Positions 1 through 5,542 of a DNA stretch of 5,542 nt are shown here, in pieces. The position numbers and the translations under genes are program-made. The DNA is taken from the NCBI GenBank assembly GCA_003225615.1, contig QIAS01000095.1, positions 1-5,542 on the forward strand. The letters are read 5' to 3'. Below the pieces are notes generated by a model that did no database searches, had not been told where the DNA came from, and saw only the letters and a list, made by a program, of their open reading frames with translations. Every line of letters starts with the position of its first letter. The first letter of the stretch is position 1. The DNA comes from Acidobacteriota bacterium (GTDB lineage: Bacteria > Acidobacteriota > Terriglobia > Terriglobales > Acidobacteriaceae).

Positions 1-541
1 TGCCGACCTGCGACGCCCGGGCGTTCATAAAACTCTAGGTATGGGACCGCGCAGTGGTCTCAGCAATGTTCTGACGGGCAGCGCGACTCTGCAGCAAACT
101 GTTGTGCGATCACCTTCGTTGGCCAATCTGTTCGTGCTTCCAGCGGGAACGCCTCCGCCCAATCCCGCTGAGCTCCTGGCATCTTCCAACATGAGGGACG
201 TGCTGGCGGAACTGCGCGATCAGTACGATCACATCATTATCGATACGCCGCCCACACTTTCGGTCACGGATGCGGTCGTGCTCTCAACCCGCGCAGATGC
301 GGTTGTGCTGGTCATTCGCTCGGGCCAGACGACCAAAGGCGCGTTGCGCCGATCGCGCGACATCCTGATGCAGGTCAATGCCAAAGTCACAGGCGTATTG
401 CTCAATGCAGTGGACCTGACGTCTCCGGATTACTACTACTACTACGAATATCAGGGAAAGTACGGTTCCCGGTATTACCGGGAAGACGAAGTAACGCAAG
501 TCGAAGAAGATCACCCCAAGGTCTCTTCGACCAGCGCTTAA
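1..541 (+). CDS. Bacterial tyrosine kinase (BY-kinase, Wzc/CpsD type), C-terminal part; 5' end outside window
   Basis: The frame is open from base 2 and ends at TAA 539-541, so the gene enters from the left and about 179 codons are visible. The first residues read ADLRRPGVHKTLG, the Walker A' motif of BY-kinases (the usual D-x-D-x-R, with its first Asp mostly outside the window), followed by the GLSNVLTG segment typical of the family. Walker B is IIIDTPP at 233-253, and the conserved LPAG and NPAELL segments lie between. The C-terminus is a tyrosine cluster: five consecutive Tyr at 431-445 and four more within the next 11 residues. In this family the cluster is autophosphorylated and controls assembly with the Wzz-like membrane partner, hence polymer length and export. 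Walker A and any fused chain-length-determinant domain would lie upstream, so I cannot tell a one-piece Wzc from a separate CpsD-like kinase. It is the first visible gene of an EPS operon. The ATG at 41 is internal, not the start. Confidence 0.93.
   Translation, partial: ADLRRPGVHKTLGMGPRSGLSNVLTGSATLQQTVVRSPSLANLFVLPAGTPPPNPAELLASSNMRDVLAELRDQYDHIIIDTPPTLSVTDAVVLSTRADAVVLVIRSGQTTKGALRRSRDILMQVNAKVTGVLLNAVDLTSPDYYYYYEYQGKYGSRYYREDEVTQVEEDHPKVSSTSA
431..445 (+). repeat. (TAC)5 trinucleotide repeat coding the kinase tyrosine cluster
   Basis: Five perfect in-frame TAC triplets encode five consecutive tyrosines in the C-terminal phospho-acceptor tail of the BY-kinase. The next codons are GAA TAT, and further Tyr codons at 461-463, 473-475 and 476-478 are spread out. 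Slippage by whole triplets would change the number of tyrosines without breaking the frame. Confidence 0.8.
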
Positions 542-571
542 GTTTTGTACGATCAACCTTTGAGACCGAGT

Positions 572-1822
572 ATGCGCATCAGCCTCGAGCCTGGAATCAG
601 GAAATTCTGGCTGCTCACTATTTCCTTGTCACTGGCCCTGGCGTATACGGTCTTTGTGACTCGAGAACTTGTTGCCAATCTTTTTGGCAATCGGGGTGAT
701 TTAGAGAGTCTGAATACTGCCGCGCGCTTGCAGCCCGGCAATGCCCTGTATCGGCACCGCCTGGGCCGGTATTTTGAACTTATCGAGCATAACGCGGAAG
801 CCGCCGCGCAACAGTACCAGGCCGCCGCCCAGCTCAATCCCCATTCCGCCCGCTACTGGCTTGATCTCGCCGCTACGTACCAACTCCTTGACAAGCGAAA
901 GGAGCAGACTCAAGCGCTGGAAAACGGGCTGCACGCTGATCCCACAACTCCCGACGTCGCTTGGCAAGCCGCCAATGTCTACCTGGTCCAGGGAGAAACC
1001 GAAAAGGCCCTCCGACAGTTCAGGGTGGTTTTACAGAGCGATGGCTCGCTGTCTCCTCTCGCGCTGCGACTCTGCTGGCGCGCGAATCCCGACGTCGACG
1101 CTCTTCTGCAGAACGTGATTCCCTCGCGACCCGACGCTTACATCGCGTTCCTCGAATTGCTGATCGGGAAAAAGGAAACAGCCGGCGCCGCCAAAGTCTG
1201 GTCAGCGCTGGTCCAAACCCACCAGCCATTTGAGCCGCGCCACGCCTTCGACTACATCAAATACCTCATTGCGCAACGCGAAGTAGATCAGGCACGTCTC
1301 GTATGGCAACAGGCCGCCGCATTGCTGGGATACTCTGCATACCTGACGTCTTCAAGCAACTTGATCGTCAACGGCAATTTTGGCTTGGATGTGCTGAACG
1401 GCGGCTTTGACTGGAACTACGCGAAGCAGAACAGCGTGGAACTGATGCTCGATCCCAGCGACTTTCACGGAGGACATCGCTCCCTCTCGATCGTATTCGA
1501 CGGCCCGGGAGTGAGCGATGCCGGGATCTTTCAATTCATTCCCATTCAGCCCAACTCCACTTACGAGTTCCAAGCCTATTACAAGGCTGGAGAAATCGAA
1601 GGCGCCGGAGGCCCGCTGTTTACGATTCATGATCCGTACAGCGGAAAGAAATACTTTGAGAGCGATGAACTCAAGAATGCCGACTTCTGGAGACCCGTGA
1701 ATGGAGTCTTCACTACAGCGCCGGAAACAAAGTTGCTTCTGTTGCGGGTGGAACGTGTACCCGCTGGAAGCCCGATTCGCGGCAAGCTCTGGATTGACGA
1801 TCTCCATTTAATTGAAAAGTAA
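572..1822 (+). CDS. Membrane-anchored periplasmic TPR protein with C-terminal carbohydrate-binding-like domain
   Basis: With the ATG at 572 the protein has 416 residues. An in-frame TTG at 545 would add nine residues but has no purine-rich sequence before it; the ATG has only weak GAG triplets upstream. A positively charged N-terminus and one hydrophobic segment (about residues 12-31) suggest an N-in signal anchor with the rest in the periplasm. Residues about 58-159 form three TPR-like units (for example YRHRLGRYFELI, then AAAQLNP), followed by degenerate helical repeats to about 255. Residues about 263-414 change to beta-rich sequence beginning NLIVNGNF and ending WIDDLHLI, the layout of CBM4/9 (CenC-like) or galactose-binding-like jelly-roll domains. 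It lies between a BY-kinase and a Wzy_C protein, 30 bp after the kinase stop. I infer a scaffold that contacts nascent polysaccharide. Function and ligand are unproven, and a specific family name is not assigned. Confidence 0.85.
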   Translation: MRISLEPGIRKFWLLTISLSLALAYTVFVTRELVANLFGNRGDLESLNTAARLQPGNALYRHRLGRYFELIEHNAEAAAQQYQAAAQLNPHSARYWLDLAATYQLLDKRKEQTQALENGLHADPTTPDVAWQAANVYLVQGETEKALRQFRVVLQSDGSLSPLALRLCWRANPDVDALLQNVIPSRPDAYIAFLELLIGKKETAGAAKVWSALVQTHQPFEPRHAFDYIKYLIAQREVDQARLVWQQAAALLGYSAYLTSSSNLIVNGNFGLDVLNGGFDWNYAKQNSVELMLDPSDFHGGHRSLSIVFDGPGVSDAGIFQFIPIQPNSTYEFQAYYKAGEIEGAGGPLFTIHDPYSGKKYFESDELKNADFWRPVNGVFTTAPETKLLLLRVERVPAGSPIRGKLWIDDLHLIEK

Positions 1823-1871
1823 ATATCCCGAGAACTCTGTGACATCTCCGATCCTTGCTAATCCCGGATTG

Positions 1872-3350
1872 ATGGCCGTAACCCAAGGCAAGCCCAGGCG
1901 GGTTGTTCTTGATCTCGTTCTGTTCTACGGCGTATTCGGCCTCTTGCTCTTCGGGCCGGTTGCTTTTGGCGCCGTCGACCCGCTGTCCATTTTCATACTG
2001 GAATTCGGGGCAGCACTGCTGTTTGTCCTCTGGCTGTTTAAACAGATGAATTCAGACAAACTCAAAGTCACGGACAACCCGCTGTTCTTACCCATGCTCG
2101 CGTTTGCCGGCCTGATTGTCTTGCAGATCATGGCCGGCCGTAGCGCTTACCGCCATAACAGTATCGCGGGTGCGCTTCTCTATTGCGGCTACGGGTTGCT
2201 TTGTTTTCTGACGGTGCAATGCCTGCGCAAAGCTTCTCAAGTAAAAACTCTAGCTCTGATTGTTTCTGTGTATGGCACCGCGATTGCATTCGTCGCCCTT
2301 CTGCAGGGCCTTGCGCCAAACGGGAAAGTCTACTGGCTACGAGAACCACACCTGGGTGGCTGGATCTACGGGCCCTACGTGAACCATAACCACTACGCCG
2401 GCCTGATGGAAATGCTGGTACCGATCCCACTGGTCTTTTGTTTTACACGCTACGCATATGGAAGCCGAAAGAACCTGGCAGCCCTGGCTGCGGCGCTGAT
2501 GGCAAGCACTGTTTTCCTTTCAGGATCACGCGGCGGCATGCTGGGCTTGGCGCTGGAAATCGCGATCTTCGCCACCGTCGTGATAAGAGGCCAGAGAAAC
2601 TTTAAGACAACACTGGCGATCGCCGCGTTCCTAGTCGTGGTCACTGGCTTATTGACCTGGGTTGGCGGAGGAGAACTCGCCAGGCGCATGGCCAGCATCC
2701 GTGCAGAAACGCGCACCGAACTATCGGGTGGCGTGAGGCTCTCGATCAATCGTGATGGCCTGCACATGTTCCTGGAGAGACCGGTTATGGGATGGGGCCT
2801 CGCGACTTTCCCCGTGGTGTACCCCCAATTCCGCAGCTTTTACACCAATTTCTTCGTGAATGCCGCGCACGATGATTACTTGCAGTTGTTGGTGGAAACC
2901 GGTGCGCTCGGATTCGCGATTATGATCTGGTTCCTGGTCCAGCTTTACCGCAGCTCAGTAGTGAAGCTCCCGAACTGGAGCACCAACATCAACGGCGCCC
3001 TGAGCCTGGCCGCGCTCCTGGGTTGCAGCGGAATCCTGGTGCACAGCTTTCTCGATTTCAACCTGCAGATTCCGGCCAATGCAGCACTGTTCTATGTCCT
3101 GTGTGTTGTCGCCGCTTCACAACCTGTTGTGGAATCGTCACGGAGGAGGCGATCTCGAACGGCGGAAGAGATAGAAATCGCGATATCGTCAATCACGCAA
3201 TCTGTGCCAGGAGTTCCTGCAGTCCCTGCTTACCTGCAGCCGGCGTGCCTCCCGCATGGCTCGCAACCCACGCTCCCGCCCGATTCGCAGCCTCATTCAT
3301 CTCCGCCAGCGAAGATTCTCGAAGGTAATGATGTACCAGGCCGGCCGTAA
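1872..3350 (+). CDS. O-antigen ligase / polysaccharide polymerase family (Wzy_C) membrane protein
   Basis: From ATG 1872 the protein has 492 residues with about 12 hydrophobic segments. Upstream in-frame TTG 1812 (overlapping the previous stop) and GTG 1839 are alternative starts; none has a strong Shine-Dalgarno. Visible motifs are GPYVNHNHYAG (167-177), SGSRGG (217-222), GWGLATF (307-313), HDDYLQLLVETG (333-344) at the end of a long periplasmic loop, and DFNLQIPANA (395-404). These fit the Wzy_C fold, in which a loop His and Arg residues act in transfer or polymerisation of lipid-linked glycans. Ligase (WaaL) and polymerase (Wzy) cannot be told apart by sequence alone; the EPS-operon context with a BY-kinase favours polymerisation of an exopolysaccharide. 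The last 52 residues (441-492) are proline-rich, lie antisense to the neighbouring sugar kinase gene, and do not look like a conserved domain. The natural C-terminus is probably near the RRRRSR stretch (residues 424-429). Confidence 0.9.
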   Translation: MAVTQGKPRRVVLDLVLFYGVFGLLLFGPVAFGAVDPLSIFILEFGAALLFVLWLFKQMNSDKLKVTDNPLFLPMLAFAGLIVLQIMAGRSAYRHNSIAGALLYCGYGLLCFLTVQCLRKASQVKTLALIVSVYGTAIAFVALLQGLAPNGKVYWLREPHLGGWIYGPYVNHNHYAGLMEMLVPIPLVFCFTRYAYGSRKNLAALAAALMASTVFLSGSRGGMLGLALEIAIFATVVIRGQRNFKTTLAIAAFLVVVTGLLTWVGGGELARRMASIRAETRTELSGGVRLSINRDGLHMFLERPVMGWGLATFPVVYPQFRSFYTNFFVNAAHDDYLQLLVETGALGFAIMIWFLVQLYRSSVVKLPNWSTNINGALSLAALLGCSGILVHSFLDFNLQIPANAALFYVLCVVAASQPVVESSRRRRSRTAEEIEIAISSITQSVPGVPAVPAYLQPACLPHGSQPTLPPDSQPHSSPPAKILEGNDVPGRP

Positions 3351-4095
3351 AAGCATCGCCTGCCCCCACCGTGTCCGCCACGGTGATGCGGAATCCGGGA
3401 TGCTCGTTGGCTCCGCCCTCATCGACCAGCAAGCTTCCACGGCAACCGCGAGTTACGCATAGCAGCTTCAAACCATAAGCACCACGCAGCCTTGTCGCCG
3501 ACAAGACTTCGTCATCATAGGGCAGTCCCAGTAACCCCATGACTCTAGGAAGCTCTTCGTCGTTCATCTTGACCACATCTGCCCGCTTAAGAGACTGCAG
3601 GAGGACCTCGGCCCCATAAAATTGCTGCCGCAAATTTACGTCGAAGATGGCGACACCGTCGGCTCGCTTTCCTAGCAGAAATTTGTGAATGCTCTCAAGT
3701 GACTGGGTCGAACGCTGCGCCAGCGAACCGAAACAGATGGCGTCAGCCTCCCGAGCCAATGCTCGCCACTCCGGAGTCCACTCCAGAAAGTCCCAAGCCG
3801 CTGGCTCCGCGATTTCAAACCGGGGCTGGCCCCGGGTATCCACTCCTACCTTCACTGTCCCCGTGGGATGTACCGGATCGTGTTGCAAATACGAAGTGGT
3901 AGGCCCGAGTTTTGTGAGCTTGGCCACAGCCTCGTCGCCCAACTCATCCCTGCCAACGCGGCTGGCAACGATAGCCCGGTCCCCGAGAAGCCCCGCAATA
4001 TAAGCGAAATTGGCGGGAGCGCCGCCCAGTTGCTTGCCTCCAGGAAGGAAGTCCCACAGCACCTCCCCCAACCCGACAATCGTAAAGCTCTTCAC
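3193..4095 (-). CDS. PfkB-family carbohydrate kinase, fructokinase-like
   Basis: A complete 300-residue protein, the usual length for the family, starting at GTG 4093-4095 and ending at TGA 3193-3195. The start is supported by GAGAGG eight bases upstream. It begins with a beta strand and GLGEVLWD, followed by QLGGAPANFAY (residues 22-32), which corresponds to the substrate-binding GG-x-x-x-N region. The NDEE motif (178-181) matches the N-x-x-E motif involved in Mg and phosphate binding. DTVGAGDAF (241-249) is PfkB signature 2, with D247 as the expected catalytic base and the glycines as the anion hole. CFGSLAQRS and FDVNLRQQFY resemble bacterial fructokinases, so ATP-dependent phosphorylation of fructose or a similar sugar is the likely cytosolic reaction, but the substrate is inferred. 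It is the second gene of an apparent operon, 30 bp after the TPR gene. Its last 158 bases overlap the 3' end of the convergent Wzy_C gene. Confidence 0.93.
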   Translation of the reverse strand: MKSFTIVGLGEVLWDFLPGGKQLGGAPANFAYIAGLLGDRAIVASRVGRDELGDEAVAKLTKLGPTTSYLQHDPVHPTGTVKVGVDTRGQPRFEIAEPAAWDFLEWTPEWRALAREADAICFGSLAQRSTQSLESIHKFLLGKRADGVAIFDVNLRQQFYGAEVLLQSLKRADVVKMNDEELPRVMGLLGLPYDDEVLSATRLRGAYGLKLLCVTRGCRGSLLVDEGGANEHPGFRITVADTVGAGDAFTAGLVHHYLRESSLAEMNEAANRAGAWVASHAGGTPAAGKQGLQELLAQIA

Positions 4096-4103
4096 TGGTT
4101 GCG

Positions 4104-4109
4104 CCTCTC
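4104..4109 (-). promoter_or_regulatory. Shine-Dalgarno GAGAGG of the PfkB kinase
   Basis: Read on the minus strand, GAGAGG sits eight bases before the GTG at 4095, inside the 30-bp gap after the TPR gene's TAG (4126-4128). It is the best ribosome-binding site in the window and decides the unusual GTG start. Confidence 0.65.
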
Positions 4110-4125
4110 GCGTACGCGCGATTGC

Positions 4126-4304
4126 CTACTGCTTCGCGTTCTGCTCCTGCTGCAATCGCTCCCCCTCATGCAACTCCCGTTCCGCATCGGAAGCTCTCCC
4201 CAAGTCCCGATAAGTCTGGCCTAACAGATGGTGCGTCATAGGATTGTTGGGATCCATCGCCGCGGCATGCTGCAGCGCCCGCAGAGCAAGCTCGAATTCC
4301 CCCC
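4126..4304 (-). pseudogene. Displaced C-terminal segment of the TPR gene (out of frame)
   Basis: From the G6 run onward, a second minus-strand frame reads GEFELALRALQHAAAMDPNN, then a further TPR with HHLLGQTYRDLGRASDAE, and ends EQNAKQ with TAG at 4126-4128, 30 bases before the PfkB kinase start. This is clearly the natural C-terminal end of the upstream TPR protein. Joining the two parts needs one G fewer in the run. Even so, the joined repeat (ILMG-EFELAL) would lack about seven residues between its two helices compared with the 34-residue TPR, which suggests a net 20-bp deletion rather than a one-base error. No start signal precedes this segment, so it is not an independent gene. Confidence 0.75.
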
Positions 4305-5179
4305 ATGAGAATATAAGGCCCGGTGGCAGTCGCATCCAGCCAAATCGAGCGCTGCAGCAGGCGCTCGGCCTCATCGTATTTCTGTACTCGCGAGTAAGCA
4401 TCAGCCAGCTTGTAGTATCCCGCTGCGTAACCAGGGTTGATGGCTAGTTCCTTCTGCAATTCGCTGATTGCCTCCGGAATCCTCGACTTAAACAGATAAA
4501 GCTCACCCAGCAGGAAATGCGCCAACGGAAGCTTCGGATCGAGTTCAATCGCCTTCTGCGCGTATTCTTCCGCCACCGGCTCAAATTCCTGCCGCAGCAG
4601 CATGCGCGCGGTAAATAGATAACTCGGCGCGGAATCTGGAGCCACGTCAAACATCTTGGCGAATGCCTTGCGCGCCTGCGGATAATTCTTCGTCTGGATA
4701 TAGCAGACCCCCAGAATATAAGCCGCATCCACATTGGCTCGCGAATACCAGGTCTGCACCTTCTCCAGCTCAGGAATGGCCTCTGCCGGCCTGCCGGAGA
4801 GGTAATACGACAGCCCCAGCAACTGCACGGCTTCATTATCGGACGGATCTTCCTGGATCGCTTTTTTCAGCGAATCAATCGCTTTACCGTAGTCACCCTT
4901 TTTGTAAAATGTCGTCCCCAATTCGTGAGATAAGCCTTTCAAATAGGGCTTCTTCGCCGCCAATTCCTGCAACTCGGCTACGGCTTCGTCGTACTTTCCT
5001 TGGCGAAGCAGGAGCCGGGCCTTGGACAATTCGGGGTCGCTCTCCGTAACCGGTTGCGAAGCTTGTGGCGTAGCCATAGCCCGCGCCGGAGACCCCGTTT
5101 CCGGTGTTGTCTGGGCTTGCGCAAGGGCAATTGCGCTGACCGCGAGCAAAATAAGACAAGAAGAGTTCCGCGAAACCAT
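4166..5179 (-). CDS. Secreted TPR-repeat protein, frame broken near its C-terminus
   Basis: The likely start is ATG 5177-5179, followed by a Sec signal peptide: a basic N-terminus, hydrophobic core LILLAVSAIALA, and AQA at residues 20-22 as the cleavage site. A weak AGAG lies eight bases upstream. The mature protein has a short Thr/Pro/Ala-rich linker, then TPR units from about residue 50, for example LLRQGKYDEAVAEL, FYKKGDYGKAIDSL, YYLSGRPAEAIPEL, the unit around IQTKNYPQARKAF, the ELYLFKSRIPEAI unit and the AYSRVQKYDEAERL unit. At codons 292-293 (M-G, in the G6 run at 4299-4304) TPR homology leaves this frame. The rest to TGA 4166-4168 is non-TPR sequence rich in Ala, Gly and Ser, while the true C-terminus continues in another frame to 4126. 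It probably acts as a periplasmic protein-interaction scaffold; the partner is unknown. It lies downstream of a TonB receptor gene with a terminator between them, so it needs its own promoter in 5180-5226. I see only weak candidates there. Confidence 0.8.
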   Translation of the reverse strand: MVSRNSSCLILLAVSAIALAQAQTTPETGSPARAMATPQASQPVTESDPELSKARLLLRQGKYDEAVAELQELAAKKPYLKGLSHELGTTFYKKGDYGKAIDSLKKAIQEDPSDNEAVQLLGLSYYLSGRPAEAIPELEKVQTWYSRANVDAAYILGVCYIQTKNYPQARKAFAKMFDVAPDSAPSYLFTARMLLRQEFEPVAEEYAQKAIELDPKLPLAHFLLGELYLFKSRIPEAISELQKELAINPGYAAGYYKLADAYSRVQKYDEAERLLQRSIWLDATATGPYILMGGIRACSAGAAACRGDGSQQSYDAPSVRPDLSGLGESFRCGTGVA

Positions 5180-5226
5180 AGAGCAGACTCTAAAGTGTAT
5201 GGAAAAGATTAGAACACAAAAAGAAA
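5180..5226 (-). promoter_or_regulatory. Leader of the TPR gene; promoter expected but not clearly visible
   Basis: The 47 bases between the terminator stem and the TPR start are AT-rich. A TACACT hexamer (minus strand, about 5194-5199) matches the -10 box at its conserved TA---T positions, but no convincing -35 lies 17 bases upstream of it, where the terminator T-tract sits. Either the promoter is of another sigma class or the TPR operon is partly served by readthrough. Confidence 0.2.
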
Positions 5227-5251
5227 GGAGGGAGTCATCAAGACTCCCTCC
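5213..5251 (-). terminator. Rho-independent terminator after the TonB-dependent receptor gene
   Basis: GGAGGGAGTC (5227-5236) and GACTCCCTCC (5242-5251) are perfect inverted repeats: a 10-bp GC-rich stem with loop ATCAA. On the minus strand the stem is followed directly by TTTCTTTTTGTGTT (5226-5213). The T-tract lies only on that side, so the terminator works for minus-strand transcription coming from the gene that stops at 5274, 22 bases before the stem. Confidence 0.88.
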
Positions 5252-5273
5252 AGAAAGCCCGTCGATCGCCGTT

Positions 5274-5542
5274 CTAAAAGTCGAACCGCAATGCAAACTG
5301 CAGTTGCCGCATGCTGGTACCGCCCTCCAAACCGGTGATCTTACCGTTGTTGCCGCCCTGGCAGTCAACACAACCGTTGGCCCCATTGTTTGCGCTGAAG
5401 GCATACACCGGGTGGTTGAATACGTTGAAGGCATCCATGATGAACTTTGCCCTAAATCGTTCGGTGATGGCAAAGGACTTCGACACGGACAGGTCAGAAT
5501 AGAATCCCCTCGGCCCGTGAAACACATTCTTGCCAATGTTTC
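5274..5542 (-). CDS. TonB-dependent receptor (carboxypeptidase-regulatory-like/Oar type), C-terminal fragment; 5' end outside window
   Basis: The minus-strand frame is open to the right edge (…NIGKNVFHGPRGFYSDLSVSKSF…) and ends in TAG 5274-5276, giving about 89 codons. GPRGFYSDLSVSKSF, then ITERFRAKFIMDAFNVFNHP, then MRQLQFALRFDF is the characteristic end of the large acidobacterial TonB-dependent receptor family: the final beta strands of the outer-membrane barrel with a terminal Phe, the usual BAM recognition signal. A C-V-D-C motif (codons 5361-5372) sits in a Gly/Asn-rich loop between strands. The GTG at 5523-5525 is internal. The plug domain and the N-terminal carboxypeptidase-regulatory-like domain would lie outside the window, so substrate cannot be inferred. 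Transcription ends at the terminator 22 bases downstream. Confidence 0.88.
   Translation of the reverse strand, partial: NIGKNVFHGPRGFYSDLSVSKSFAITERFRAKFIMDAFNVFNHPVYAFSANNGANGCVDCQGGNNGKITGLEGGTSMRQLQFALRFDF

Noticed and set aside
1352..1807. Minus-strand frame of 151 codons opposite the carbohydrate-binding-like domain
   Set aside because: The plus-strand frame shows clear domain patterns and operon context; the minus frame shows none.
3868..4224. Plus-strand frame of 118 codons opposite the kinase start and TPR end
   Set aside because: It is antisense to conserved PfkB residues and spans the intergenic gap; no family features are visible.
4299..4304. Programmed +1 frameshift in the TPR gene
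   Set aside because: The G run could slip, but the joined repeat would still be too short, and no stimulatory structure or internal SD was recognised. A deletion explains more.
4663..5049. Plus-strand frame of 128 codons opposite the TPR gene
   Set aside because: It is a shadow of the TPR gene with low-complexity Pro/Ser/Arg composition and no recognisable motif or SD.
5180..5536. N-terminal extension of the TPR frame to the right, giving a 456-residue protein
   Set aside because: That part crosses the terminator and lies out of frame over the TonB receptor gene on the same strand. The signal peptide at 5179 marks the real start.
1..5542. CRISPR array, tRNA, rRNA, insertion sequence or prophage signature
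   Set aside because: No spaced direct repeats, cloverleaf-like sequence, transposase motif or terminal inverted repeats were seen; nearly all bases are explained by the genes listed.

Overview
The window looks like a chromosomal segment of an Acidobacteriota bacterium. Three things suggest this: an exosortase-type exopolysaccharide operon architecture, a TonB-dependent receptor C-terminus of the carboxypeptidase-regulatory-like/Oar type that is expanded in this phylum, and several TPR proteins. Moderate-to-high GC and coding on almost every base fit. The taxonomic call is inference from gene style, not from a marker gene.

Left half (1-3350, + strand): the 3' part of an exopolysaccharide (EPS) operon. 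In order it holds the C-terminal half of a bacterial tyrosine kinase (BY-kinase; starts upstream of the window), a membrane-anchored periplasmic TPR protein with a C-terminal carbohydrate-binding-like beta domain, and a polytopic O-antigen ligase/polymerase (Wzy_C) family protein. Gaps are short (about 30 and 49 bp with the starts chosen), so the three are probably co-transcribed. A plausible division of labour: the kinase controls chain length and export through its Tyr-rich tail, the TPR/lectin-like protein acts as a periplasmic scaffold touching the polymer, and the Wzy_C protein joins or transfers glycan units.

Right half (3193-5542, - strand), read right to left: the last ~89 codons of a TonB-dependent receptor-like outer-membrane protein; a strong intrinsic terminator (10-bp perfect stem plus T-tract); a secreted TPR protein whose reading frame is broken near its 3' end; and, 30 bp further, a GTG-started PfkB-family sugar kinase resembling fructokinases. 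The TPR gene and the kinase form a probable two-gene operon.

The two halves converge and overlap. The Wzy_C frame runs 158 bp into the kinase gene on the opposite strand, giving the membrane protein a proline-rich tail that looks like readthrough. No clearly new biological system is visible. The points most worth a second look are the TPR frame break, which coincides with a missing piece of the repeat; the antisense tail; and the (TAC)5 tract encoding the kinase's tyrosine cluster.
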